64,000 nt of DNA from Oceanobacillus_B kapialis (GTDB lineage Bacteria; Bacillota; Bacilli; Bacillales; Amphibacillaceae). Below the pieces are notes generated by a model, which saw only the letters and a list, made by a program, of their open reading frames with translations, was not told the origin of the DNA and did not search any database. Shown piece after piece: positions 55,880-63,612 of the stretch. Both the position numbers and the translations under genes were made by a program. Within the stretch, counting starts at the first letter, position 1. Each line of letters starts with the position of its first letter. The stretch lies in NCBI RefSeq assembly GCF_042685265.1, contig NZ_JBHUMX010000002.1; one strand, written 5' to 3'.

Positions 55880-56737
55880 ATGGGAATTTGGAAGAGAGAA
55901 TTACTTAGTACAACGAGGGGTAATTTTGAGATTTTTACAAAGGAAAAAGGATATCCACTTTGTATAACACACCATTACTCGGTATTTAATGAGACTGGTG
56001 ATTACTTTGCTGACACTTTTACAAAATCCAACAAGGTGTTCTTAGTCAACTTAAGAGAAGCCGGACATTCGAATAAAGCAGTAGAACCCTTCCAACTCAG
56101 CTTAGTGGAAACGATACTTGATCTGGAAGCTATACGTGAAGAATTGGGATTTAGTAAATGGGGATTTGCGGGGCACTCCACTGGAGGTATGTTTGGACTC
56201 ATATACGGCATTTACTTTTCAACAAGCTTAACATTTACTGTGATTGTAGGAGCAGCCGCAAGAGAATATGCAACTTTCTCTAAGGATTGTATTTACAACC
56301 CGAAACACCCCGACTATGAGCGTATGCAAGCTTTAGTCGAAAGCATCAATGGTTCAGATGTGTCGTCTCAAAAGAAAATTGAGTTAATGGAGGAGAGAAC
56401 AAAGTTGTCTTTATTTGAGCCTAAAAAGTATAAAGAATTTTTTTCAAAAAACATTCATAAGCATATGGCTAGAACCCGTATAAGCTATTTCAATCGAGAA
56501 ATACAAGTTTTTGATGTTACGAAAAAATTAGAGTTAATAACCATTCCAACTTTAATAATGTGTGGTAGATACGATATTCAGTGTCCAATAATCTACTCTA
56601 TTGAAATGAAGGAGCTAATTCCCAACTCCAAATTAGTTATATTTGAAAGAAGTAATCATTACCCCTTTCTAGAAGAAGCAGAGGAATTTAATCAAGTATA
56701 CAATGCTTTTGTAAAAGAAAGAGATCCTTCCTTTTAG
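55880..56737 (+). CDS. Alpha/beta hydrolase
   Basis: 285 residues. The alpha/beta hydrolase triad is readable: nucleophile Ser in GHSTGG (near 98), acid Asp in GRYDIQCP (near 235), His in SNHYPFLEE (near 263). The ATG at 55880 follows AGGAGG. It is a paralogue of the convergent gene at 56829 (shared RGNFEIF/RGTFECF, ITHHYS/ITHLYS, HSTGGM). Substrate unknown. Codon use looks more AT-rich than the core genes, hinting at separate history. Confidence 0.85.
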   Translation: MGIWKRELLSTTRGNFEIFTKEKGYPLCITHHYSVFNETGDYFADTFTKSNKVFLVNLREAGHSNKAVEPFQLSLVETILDLEAIREELGFSKWGFAGHSTGGMFGLIYGIYFSTSLTFTVIVGAAAREYATFSKDCIYNPKHPDYERMQALVESINGSDVSSQKKIELMEERTKLSLFEPKKYKEFFSKNIHKHMARTRISYFNREIQVFDVTKKLELITIPTLIMCGRYDIQCPIIYSIEMKELIPNSKLVIFERSNHYPFLEEAEEFNQVYNAFVKERDPSF

Positions 56738-56793
56738 GAAAACTGATATGTAACAAAAAAAACTTTTAAGCATGAGAGCTTAAAAGCCTTTTA

Positions 56794-56809
56794 CGTTTCA
56801 TGTGAAACA
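56794..56809. promoter_or_regulatory. Degenerate parS-like site
   Basis: CGTTTCATGTGAAACA, 14 of 16 against TGTTTCACGTGAAACA, in the gap between the convergent hydrolase genes. Single-base variants with CATG centres are known among B. subtilis parS sites; binding strength here is uncertain. It also overlaps a possible bidirectional terminator region. Confidence 0.5.
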
Positions 56810-56828
56810 TTTTTAAGCGAATTACAAC

Positions 56829-57668
56829 CTAAGGAAACTGTGAAAATTCCTCCACCATTCCAGAAAAAGCCCTTGCCTCCTCAAGAAATGGAGAGTGATT
56901 GCTCTCATGAAAACGTATAAGCTTAGATTGTTGTAATAGCTGATGGGTTTCCTCGGAAAAGACAAAAGGGCATTGGGCATCATGTTCTCCGCAATAAACC
57001 ATGAAAGGAGTAGAAACAGACCTTAACGCGTCTCTTACGTCATATCCTGGCAGCTCTTCATAAGAGTAATAATCCAGACGTGCTTTCACCACACTTCCAC
57101 TGCTGGGTGTTGAAAAGTAATAATCAAAATTCTCCGGCCTGTAGAGCGACATTTCCGACCACTCTCTGGATACAGCTTTACGCTCTTGCTTATCTTGAGA
57201 GGTTTTAAGAATGGACAAAATTTCTTTCAACCGTTGATTATGGGGATTTTTACGACAATAAATACTGTCTTTATGGTTCATATATTCATACGATGCGGCA
57301 GCTCCCCCGGCTATTACCTTCGTTAAGGAATCTGGAAAATGAATGGCGTACACTAAAACCATCATGCCACCGGTGGAATGGCCACCGAAAGCCCACTTTT
57401 CAAAATTAAGCTTTTCTCGGATGGTTTCTAAATCCTTTACACTTTCCAGCATGCTCCATTCTTCAGAAGAAGTAGCTTTGCTAGAATTCCCAGCGTTTTT
57501 CAGATTAACCAAACATACTTGAAAGTGCTCCGTGAAGGGATCTGCAAAATAGTAACCTTTTTCATTAAACTGGCTGTATAAATGGGTAATACAAATAGGC
57601 TCGCCATTCCCTTTTACAAAGCATTCAAAAGTACCGCGGTTGGTGTGAATGAATTCTTTTTGCCACAT
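56829..57668 (-). CDS. Alpha/beta hydrolase (paralogue)
   Basis: 279 residues from the ATG at 57666-57668 (MWQKEFIHTNRGTF) behind GGGGG. Ser in GGHSTGGM, Asp in GEHDAQCP, His in SNHSPFLEE. Close relative of the hydrolase at 55880 in inverted, convergent position, so a local duplication followed by inversion or independent insertion. Downstream of the methyltransferase and GNAT genes, with a 32-base gap to the former, so probably cotranscribed. Substrate unknown. Confidence 0.85.
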   Translation of the reverse strand: MWQKEFIHTNRGTFECFVKGNGEPICITHLYSQFNEKGYYFADPFTEHFQVCLVNLKNAGNSSKATSSEEWSMLESVKDLETIREKLNFEKWAFGGHSTGGMMVLVYAIHFPDSLTKVIAGGAAASYEYMNHKDSIYCRKNPHNQRLKEILSILKTSQDKQERKAVSREWSEMSLYRPENFDYYFSTPSSGSVVKARLDYYSYEELPGYDVRDALRSVSTPFMVYCGEHDAQCPFVFSEETHQLLQQSKLIRFHESNHSPFLEEARAFSGMVEEFSQFP

Positions 57669-57700
57669 AAAATTGCCCCCTTTTTCAAAAAAGAAACTGC

Positions 57701-58468
57701 TTATGAACAAGATAACTTACATAGATAGATCATGCTTGAAGCATTAGCTGTTAAAGGCGTTTCCTTCCAATCCTGGTAAACCCCTTCTATAGTTAAACCA
57801 TGCTTTTCCAAAAGCCTTTCCATTTCCAAAGGAAAGACAAAGCGTAGATCAATGGTAGAGCGTTTTTCCTCTACTAAATCGCCTGCATCACTAAAATATT
57901 TTCTGATTGTAATATTATGTTGGACTTGGCTGAGAGCATCATATTGACTGATATAAGAAACGTGAACAGAAAGGCTTCCATCTCTATACGTAAACCCTGG
58001 CTCTTCACTATTTGTAGAGAGTAATTCATCTTCGCTTGGAAAACGAGTATTAAAAAGAAACTGACCACCGGGAACAAGATGGCGCTGAACTGCATCCAAT
58101 AGATTATCCTGAGCTTCATTCGTTAGAAAATGTTGAAAAGAATTTCCGACCATAAATATAAAGTCGCTTTTCACGCCGAGGTCAAGCATGGTGCAATCCT
58201 GCTCAAGAAAAGATATATCAAGATTCTCAGCTAATGCCTTTTCTTTTGCTCTCTCCAGCATGCCGCTATGTAAATCCACACCAAGCAATCTACGGCCATT
58301 TCTTGCTAGTGGAAGGCTTGCCCTCCCGGTTCCGCAAGCTAGATCAATAATTGGGCCTTTAGATTTTTTCGCCCAGTTTGTTAAATACGTAATATCCTCA
58401 TGATAATGGACGTGTTCCTTATCGTATTGGAGGGGATTTTGATATTCCTCTAAATTATCTGTTGTCAT
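57701..58468 (-). CDS. Class I SAM-dependent methyltransferase
   Basis: 255 residues from the ATG at 58466-58468 (MTTDNLEEYQNPLQYD) behind AGGAGA. The SAM-binding motif is PIIDLACGTGRASLPLA near 40-56, followed by the acidic strand end LLGVDLHSGML. Methyl acceptor unknown. It lies 40 bases after the GNAT gene's stop, reading leftward with it and the hydrolase. Confidence 0.88.
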   Translation of the reverse strand: MTTDNLEEYQNPLQYDKEHVHYHEDITYLTNWAKKSKGPIIDLACGTGRASLPLARNGRRLLGVDLHSGMLERAKEKALAENLDISFLEQDCTMLDLGVKSDFIFMVGNSFQHFLTNEAQDNLLDAVQRHLVPGGQFLFNTRFPSEDELLSTNSEEPGFTYRDGSLSVHVSYISQYDALSQVQHNITIRKYFSDAGDLVEEKRSTIDLRFVFPLEMERLLEKHGLTIEGVYQDWKETPLTANASSMIYLCKLSCS

Positions 58469-58508
58469 TGGTGGTTCTCCTAATTTTTTAAAAATATCTT
58501 GTTTAACC

Positions 58509-58976
58509 TCACAGCGTCCCACTCATCCTAACTACTTTCCCGTCCAACTCTGTTTTTATCGGTTCCATACCGATTTTCTGGTAAAACTTTATCGCAGCTG
58601 TGTTGGATGGTGAAACCCGAAGTTGGTAATTCTTTATGCCCTTTTGTAGAAAAAATTGTTTTGCATAGTGGTATAATTCAAGGCCCCTGCCCTCTCCACG
58701 TTTTTCTGGTCGGAGGTAAAATAAATGGATGTAGCCAATATGCACTCCTTCATACTCTTTACAAGATAATTCGAGCTGTCCTATATATTCTCCATCCTCC
58801 ATAACTAACATGAATCCTTTGGGGCATGCTCGCTTCTTTTCTTCTAACCAGCGTACGTACTCTCCTTCGTCTCCAAAGCCTGAAGTGTCACCAAAACTAA
58901 CGTTGAAAGAGTCTTTACGAAAAGCAATAACTATATCATGATGCTTTGTTAAATCCATTTCCTCAAATGTAAGCAT
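58509..58976 (-). CDS. GNAT family N-acetyltransferase
   Basis: 155 residues. The acetyl-CoA loop RPEKRGEGRGLELYHYA near 88-104 and the C-terminal NTAAIKFYQKIGMEPI block mark GNAT. Acceptor unknown. Possible operon with the methyltransferase and hydrolase downstream. Confidence 0.85.
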   Translation of the reverse strand: MLTFEEMDLTKHHDIVIAFRKDSFNVSFGDTSGFGDEGEYVRWLEEKKRACPKGFMLVMEDGEYIGQLELSCKEYEGVHIGYIHLFYLRPEKRGEGRGLELYHYAKQFFLQKGIKNYQLRVSPSNTAAIKFYQKIGMEPIKTELDGKVVRMSGTL

Positions 58977-59036
58977 GTTATCACCCTTTTGGAATTCTAA
59001 GGCGGCACTAACAGCTAGATGGTGAAAATCCTTCGC

Positions 59037-59615
59037 TTATACACCATCACTTAAATGACCAACTTGATTGTAATCCACTACTTTCCATTTCTCCTGCTTA
59101 TAATGGATATTACTAATACAAGCATTCATTAATCTAGTTTTTCCAGCACCGATTTCTCCACCAGAGACCGTGGTAAGAATTGCATTAATCACCGCACCAT
59201 GCGCCACTAACAGCACTCGCTTGTCCGGGTATTTTTCAATCACTTTATCGACACCATTCATTACGCGTTTAATGAAGTCCTCTGGCTCCTCTTGGTTTGG
59301 ATACTGTTTATCAGGATATTGGGCAGTTCGTTCATCCATAGTCAGACCTTCTGCATCACCAAAAGAACGTTCAGCAAAATCCTCCATTTCCTCAAACGGA
59401 AGGTTTAGAGAAGAATTGATAATCTCTGCAGTACGTTTTGCTCGCTTCATAGGGCTTGCGATAAGCACATCATAATCTTCAGCATTAAGGTATGCCGCAC
59501 TTTCTTCCGCCTGGCGCACTCCTGTGTCGTTTAGTGGAATATCTGTACTCCCCTGTAATTGCCCTTTTAAGTTCCAGTCCGTTTCTCCATGCCTAATAAG
59601 ACAAATCGTTGTCAT
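59037..59615 (-). CDS. Histidine phosphatase family protein
   Basis: 192 residues of the phosphoglycerate-mutase-like superfamily: the catalytic motif LIRHGETDWN at 6-15, Arg in SPMKRAKRTAEII, Glu in FAERSFGDAEG and the second His in LLVAHGAVINAIL. B. subtilis relatives include broad phosphatases such as PhoE/YhfR; the substrate is not determinable. The ATG at 59615 lies behind GGGGG. Followed by the GNAT gene on the same strand, 60 bases on. Confidence 0.88.
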   Translation of the reverse strand: MTTICLIRHGETDWNLKGQLQGSTDIPLNDTGVRQAEESAAYLNAEDYDVLIASPMKRAKRTAEIINSSLNLPFEEMEDFAERSFGDAEGLTMDERTAQYPDKQYPNQEEPEDFIKRVMNGVDKVIEKYPDKRVLLVAHGAVINAILTTVSGGEIGAGKTRLMNACISNIHYKQEKWKVVDYNQVGHLSDGV

Positions 59616-59741
59616 GACATATCCCCCTATTTAATTAAGAATGTTATAAAAATAATAACAGATTTCGTAGTGTCTGCGGGCAATTAGATGAATAAATTCG
59701 TACTAATTTCACAACCTACAGCTAAAAGGATGTGTACGAGA

Positions 59742-60086
59742 ATGAAAAACTACGTTATGGCAATTAGTCTAAGCCTGATTACTTTTACTGGTATAGCTTT
59801 GCCACCTATCGCCAATGCAGAAGAGCTCAACCCCGCAGAAGTACAAACTCCAGATTATGCAAAATGGGGAAAGCTTGCGATGAAAGAAACCAAAGCAAAA
59901 TACCCCCAAGCTGATATTATTGATTATCTTCACGAAGGCAGTAAGAAAAAAGGCAATAAAAAAGTAGAAATCTTTAAGTTATGGCTTAAACAGGACAATA
60001 AGGAATTTGGTGTGTTTGTAAATATTGAATTTGACCCCAAAACAGAAGAAGTTGCATCGATTACATTTAAAGAAACAGATCGATAG
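59742..60086 (+). CDS. Secreted DUF3889-like protein
   Basis: 114 residues from the ATG at 59742 (MKNYVMAIS), 12 bases after AAGG; the frame extends upstream by 18 codons without a better start. A signal peptide ends near IANAEE. The mature part, with YAKWGKLAMKETKAKYP and EIFKLWLKQ, resembles DUF3889 proteins of Bacillaceae, function unknown. Array 4 begins 36 bases after its stop. Confidence 0.75.
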   Translation: MKNYVMAISLSLITFTGIALPPIANAEELNPAEVQTPDYAKWGKLAMKETKAKYPQADIIDYLHEGSKKKGNKKVEIFKLWLKQDNKEFGVFVNIEFDPKTEEVASITFKETDR

Positions 60087-60122
60087 AAGGGAAAAGCGGT
60101 GCGCTTCAGGATGGATGGGAAA

Positions 60123-60311
60123 GAGGCGTATTAACCTCTAAAAGTGGCGCCGCCCCGCCATAAAGAAGCGCCGCAGCAACCCCAAGAAGCGCGTCAACCT
60201 CTAAAAGTGGCGCCGCAGCAACACAAGAAGCGCCCCAACTCTAGAAAGAAGCGCCGCACCGACCCCAAGAAGCGCACCACCCCGCCATAAAGAAGCGCAC
60301 CAATACAAGCT
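60123..60311. repeat. Tandem array 4: nine units of about 21 bp, core GAAGCGC/GTGGCGC
   Basis: Units start at 60123, 60144, 60165, 60186, 60207, 60227, 60248, 60269 and 60292 (steps 21,21,21,21,20,21,21,23). Cores are GAAGCGC or GTGGCGC; spacers recur in the set, for example a CAACCTCTAAAA type, CGCAGCAACCCCAA and CCCCGCCATAAA. No palindromy. It begins the 711-base gap between the DUF3889 gene and calY. Confidence 0.9.
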
Positions 60312-60318
60312 CCCTCCT

Positions 60319-60346
60319 CCCAAAGCAACCCCCTCCCCCCTCTCCC
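60319..60346 (-). other. Possible G-quadruplex sequence after array 4
   Basis: On the minus strand GGG-AGA-GGGGGG-A-GGGGG-TTGCTTT-GGG meets the four-tract, loop 1-7 rule. The surrounding 60310-60450 is C-rich and G-poor on the plus strand. From there to calY the gap is AT-rich; a TATAAT at 60679-60684 lacks a good -35. Confidence 0.5.
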
Positions 60347-60797
60347 ATAAGCCCAAAGCCACAAACGTCCCTCACATTAGCAATCACAACTAGTCATTAC
60401 AGCACGCATTTCAACCATTGCCCACCCCTCCCCCAAAAAAAATCTCCGCGCGAAATTTGTCTTTGGGTCTATTTCATTATTTTTCAAATCTATTAATCTA
60501 GTAATCGCTTTTATATGAATCCTCTGTATGAATAATAGAGTCTATCATCGCCTCTTTGTAAAAATCCACCATCCTAAGTGCCTACAAGCGTATAAGCACC
60601 TTCTAGTACTTCCTGTTTATTTTTGGAAATTCCAGATTACGCCAACAAGCTTCGACACATCTAGTAGAGTTGGCTCTCTATAATAGAGTTACAAATTTAA
60701 CTGACAATCAGCGAGACAACTGAAAGTGGAGGTGAAAAGCGGAGGGTGAGCCATCCATAGATATAGCACAAGCAAACTAATAGAAGGAGGAAGGGAT

Positions 60798-61388
60798 ATG
60801 AAATTGAAAAAGCAATTGGGGTTGGCATTAGTATCAAGTGTATTGGGGGTAGCGCTTATCAGTGGTGGAACCTTTGCCTATTTTAGTGATCAGGAGGAGG
60901 CAAGTGGCTCTTTTGCTGCAGGGACACTAGATGTATCGATGAATGAACCAACATTAATAGAATTGGAGAATTTGAAACCTGGGGATAAGGCGATGCGAGA
61001 GTTTTCGTTAGCGAATGAAGGGAGCCTGAAGATTGAAAATGTCTTTCTGGAAACGGCCTATTCTGTAACTGATGCGCAGGCTGATAACACAGAGGATTAC
61101 GGCAAGCACATAAAGGTTAATTTCCTTTGGAATTGGAACCAGGAAAGTGAGCCAGTGTTTGAAACGACGCTGTATGATCTCCAGCAGATGGATCCAGATG
61201 TTGTAAAGCGGGATATTTGGGATCCGCTATGGGAGCAAAAAGGTGGACTGGATGCAGAGGAGGCGCATGATTTCTGGGTAGAGTTTGAGTTTGTTGATAA
61301 TGGAGCGGACCAGAACATGTACCAAGGAGACGGGCTCTCACTGGAATGGACCTTTAACGCAACACAAGGTGACGGAGAGGAAAAATAA
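60798..61388 (+). CDS. calY: CalY/TasA-family secreted protein (M73, camelysin-like)
   Basis: Biofilm-fibre or surface protease family. 196 residues; its signal peptide ends in GGTFAYFSDQE, the pattern cut by the special signal peptidase SipW. The body matches the TasA/CalY fold (ASGSFAAGTLDVSMN, LKPGDKAMREFSL, ENVFLETAYSV). ATG behind AAGGAGG. No sipW gene is in the window, so processing depends on one elsewhere. It lies 33 bases before the M4 protease gene, so the two are probably cotranscribed. Confidence 0.88.
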   Translation: MKLKKQLGLALVSSVLGVALISGGTFAYFSDQEEASGSFAAGTLDVSMNEPTLIELENLKPGDKAMREFSLANEGSLKIENVFLETAYSVTDAQADNTEDYGKHIKVNFLWNWNQESEPVFETTLYDLQQMDPDVVKRDIWDPLWEQKGGLDAEEAHDFWVEFEFVDNGADQNMYQGDGLSLEWTFNATQGDGEEK

Positions 61389-61421
61389 GCAACCAACTAA
61401 ACAAGGGAAAGGATGAATTGA

Positions 61422-63020
61422 ATGAAACTACGTCAAAAAATAACGTTTTCGACGCTAGCACTGTCGCTATCATTGGGGATTGTTGCCCAGACTACAGCAG
61501 CATCTGCAGAGGAGGCTAAAATACAGATAAATGATACGTACAATACGCCGTCTTATGTCGTAGAAAGATGGAATGCGCCAGCTGGGCTCACGAACGAAGA
61601 AATTGTCCGAGCTTATTTTTCGCAAAACAAAGGGGACTTCAAGCTGCAACATAACACCTATATGGATTTTGAAATTATAAAAGAAACCCCTGATAAGCAA
61701 ACAGAGACGACCCATTTGAAGGTCCAGCAAACGTATAAAGGAATTCCGATATATGGTGCAGATCAAACCGTAAAGCTAGATGAAAAGAAGGATGTGACAG
61801 CATATTTTGGCCAGGTGATTCCTGAACTCGAATCGAAAAAGATAGACATGCAAGCGAGCGTTTCGGAAGCTGATGCAATCACGCTAGCAAAAGCAGAAAT
61901 TGAAAAAAAGATTGGTAAGGTTGAAGATTACGACGGACCGATTGAAGCAGCTCCATATATCTATGAATATGAAGGGGATTATTATTATACGTACCTTGTA
62001 ACAGCATCGACGACCCAGCCAGCAGTGGGATTTTGGCATTATTTTATTGATGCAACAAATGGAAAAATTATTGATTCTTACAATGCAACAAATGATGTGA
62101 CAGCGTTTGGTACAGGGGTTTTCGGCGAGCGGAAAAGATTCGAGGCCCAAGCATTTGATGGGATGTTTCGCTTGTTTGATGAGACAAGAGGTGATGGTGT
62201 AGTCACCTTTGATAATACGACAGGAACGAACCTGGATGTGGTTAGTATTAATAAAATGTTTACGGACGGCTCAGCAGTCGACGCTCACGCCAATGCACAG
62301 ATCACGTATGATTATTATCAGGATACCTTTGGAAGAAATTCTGTTGATGATAACGGACAAATCCTCATTTCCGCTGTCCATGTCGGGGATAACTGGAATA
62401 ATGCTTCATGGAATGGCAGGCAGATGTCTTATGGGGATGGAGATGGCATCAGGTTCCACCCACTTGCTGCAGGCCTTGATGTAGCTGCACATGAAATGAC
62501 ACACGGCGTTATTCAGCATACAGCAAACTTAATTTATCGAAATGAATCTGGTGCCCTAAATGAGTCATTTGCGGATATTTTCGGTGTTATGGTGGACAGG
62601 GATGATTGGCTGATTGGCGAGGCAATCATGGCAGATGGCACGATTGGCTTGCGTTCGATGGAGGATCCGACAGACCTCATTGAACGGAGAACCCAAGCAC
62701 CTTACCCTGACCATTGGAGCAGAAGATACACGGGGACCCTTGATAATGGAGGGGTTCATATTAACTCAAGTATTAATAATAAAGCGGCTTATCTCGTTTC
62801 CGAGGGCGGAGAGCACTTTGATGTAACAGTCAATGGCGTTGGCAGGGAAAAAACGGAGCAAATCTATTACCGGGCCTTAACGCTCTATTTAACACGTAGC
62901 TCTGACTTCAGCATGATGCGTGAAGCAGCGATACAGGCAGCCGGTGATCTTTATGGAAGCAATTCAGATGCAGTGGCAGCAGTTGAACAGGCTTATGATG
63001 CAGTGGGCGTTTATGAATAA
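61422..63020 (+). CDS. M4 family neutral metalloprotease (thermolysin-like)
   Basis: Secreted zinc endopeptidase made as a proenzyme. 532 residues: a signal peptide ending near TAASAEE, a propeptide with FTP and PepSY domains (about 30-215), then the catalytic domain. Zinc ligands are His357 and His361 in HEMTH and Glu381 in GALNESFADIFG, with catalytic Glu358; His446 in GGVHINSS stabilises the transition state. Length matches nprE-type enzymes. Upstream calY makes an extracellular matrix/protease pair plausible. Confidence 0.95.
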   Translation: MKLRQKITFSTLALSLSLGIVAQTTAASAEEAKIQINDTYNTPSYVVERWNAPAGLTNEEIVRAYFSQNKGDFKLQHNTYMDFEIIKETPDKQTETTHLKVQQTYKGIPIYGADQTVKLDEKKDVTAYFGQVIPELESKKIDMQASVSEADAITLAKAEIEKKIGKVEDYDGPIEAAPYIYEYEGDYYYTYLVTASTTQPAVGFWHYFIDATNGKIIDSYNATNDVTAFGTGVFGERKRFEAQAFDGMFRLFDETRGDGVVTFDNTTGTNLDVVSINKMFTDGSAVDAHANAQITYDYYQDTFGRNSVDDNGQILISAVHVGDNWNNASWNGRQMSYGDGDGIRFHPLAAGLDVAAHEMTHGVIQHTANLIYRNESGALNESFADIFGVMVDRDDWLIGEAIMADGTIGLRSMEDPTDLIERRTQAPYPDHWSRRYTGTLDNGGVHINSSINNKAAYLVSEGGEHFDVTVNGVGREKTEQIYYRALTLYLTRSSDFSMMREAAIQAAGDLYGSNSDAVAAVEQAYDAVGVYE

Positions 63021-63149
63021 ATCGCTATCAGATATAAAGGTATTCTATTAAAAATGTCGAATATATAAAAGGAACAGGAAAGGAGAGATAAGATAGTGGT
63101 AAAATGGTGGAATAACTCTTCAAAATAAAAAATTTGAGGAGGAGAAGAA

Positions 63150-63563
63150 ATGAATATAACCTATCAATATGCTAAAAGCATAGATAACGACAAAGTCATG
63201 AAATTATATAAGGATGCAGGATGGTTTGCATATACAAAGGATGCAGCCCTTCTACAGCAGGCAATTCAGCAATCCTTTGAGGTCATATCTGCCTGGGATG
63301 GAGATAAGTTAGTCGGCTTAATACGAGCTGTAGGTGATGGTTTAACCATCCTATATATACAGGACATCCTCGTTTTGAAAGATTATCAAAATCAGGGAAT
63401 CGCTACACAATTAATGGAACAGATGCTAGACAACTATAAAAACGTTCGGCAAAAGGTTTTATTAACGGAGGAAGCACCAGATGTGAGACATTTTTATGAA
63501 AAAAATGGCTTTATGTCCTGTGATCAGGGTTCAGCGGTGGCTTTTGCGAGACTTAAAGGATAA
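63150..63563 (+). CDS. GNAT family N-acetyltransferase
   Basis: 137 residues with the acetyl-CoA loop VLKDYQNQGIATQLMEQML near 76-94 and a C-terminal HFYEKNGF block. ATG behind GAGGAGGAG. Acceptor unknown. It ends in a bidirectional terminator shared with the SDR gene. Confidence 0.88.
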   Translation: MNITYQYAKSIDNDKVMKLYKDAGWFAYTKDAALLQQAIQQSFEVISAWDGDKLVGLIRAVGDGLTILYIQDILVLKDYQNQGIATQLMEQMLDNYKNVRQKVLLTEEAPDVRHFYEKNGFMSCDQGSAVAFARLKG

Positions 63564-63601
63564 AAAAATGCAGGAAGCGGACCACGCCTCCTGCATTTTT
63601 A
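63564..63601. terminator. Bidirectional terminator, GNAT and SDR genes
   Basis: AAATGCAGGA...TCCTGCATTT, with T-tracts on both sides (TTTTTATC on plus; TTTTTTTATC on minus). Confidence 0.9.
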
Positions 63602-63612
63602 TCATGATTTTC

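Noticed and set aside
60650..60690. Promoter for calY at the TATAAT at 60679
   Set aside because: No -35 hexamer lies at 16-18 bases, so only the -10 is noted and no promoter feature is claimed.
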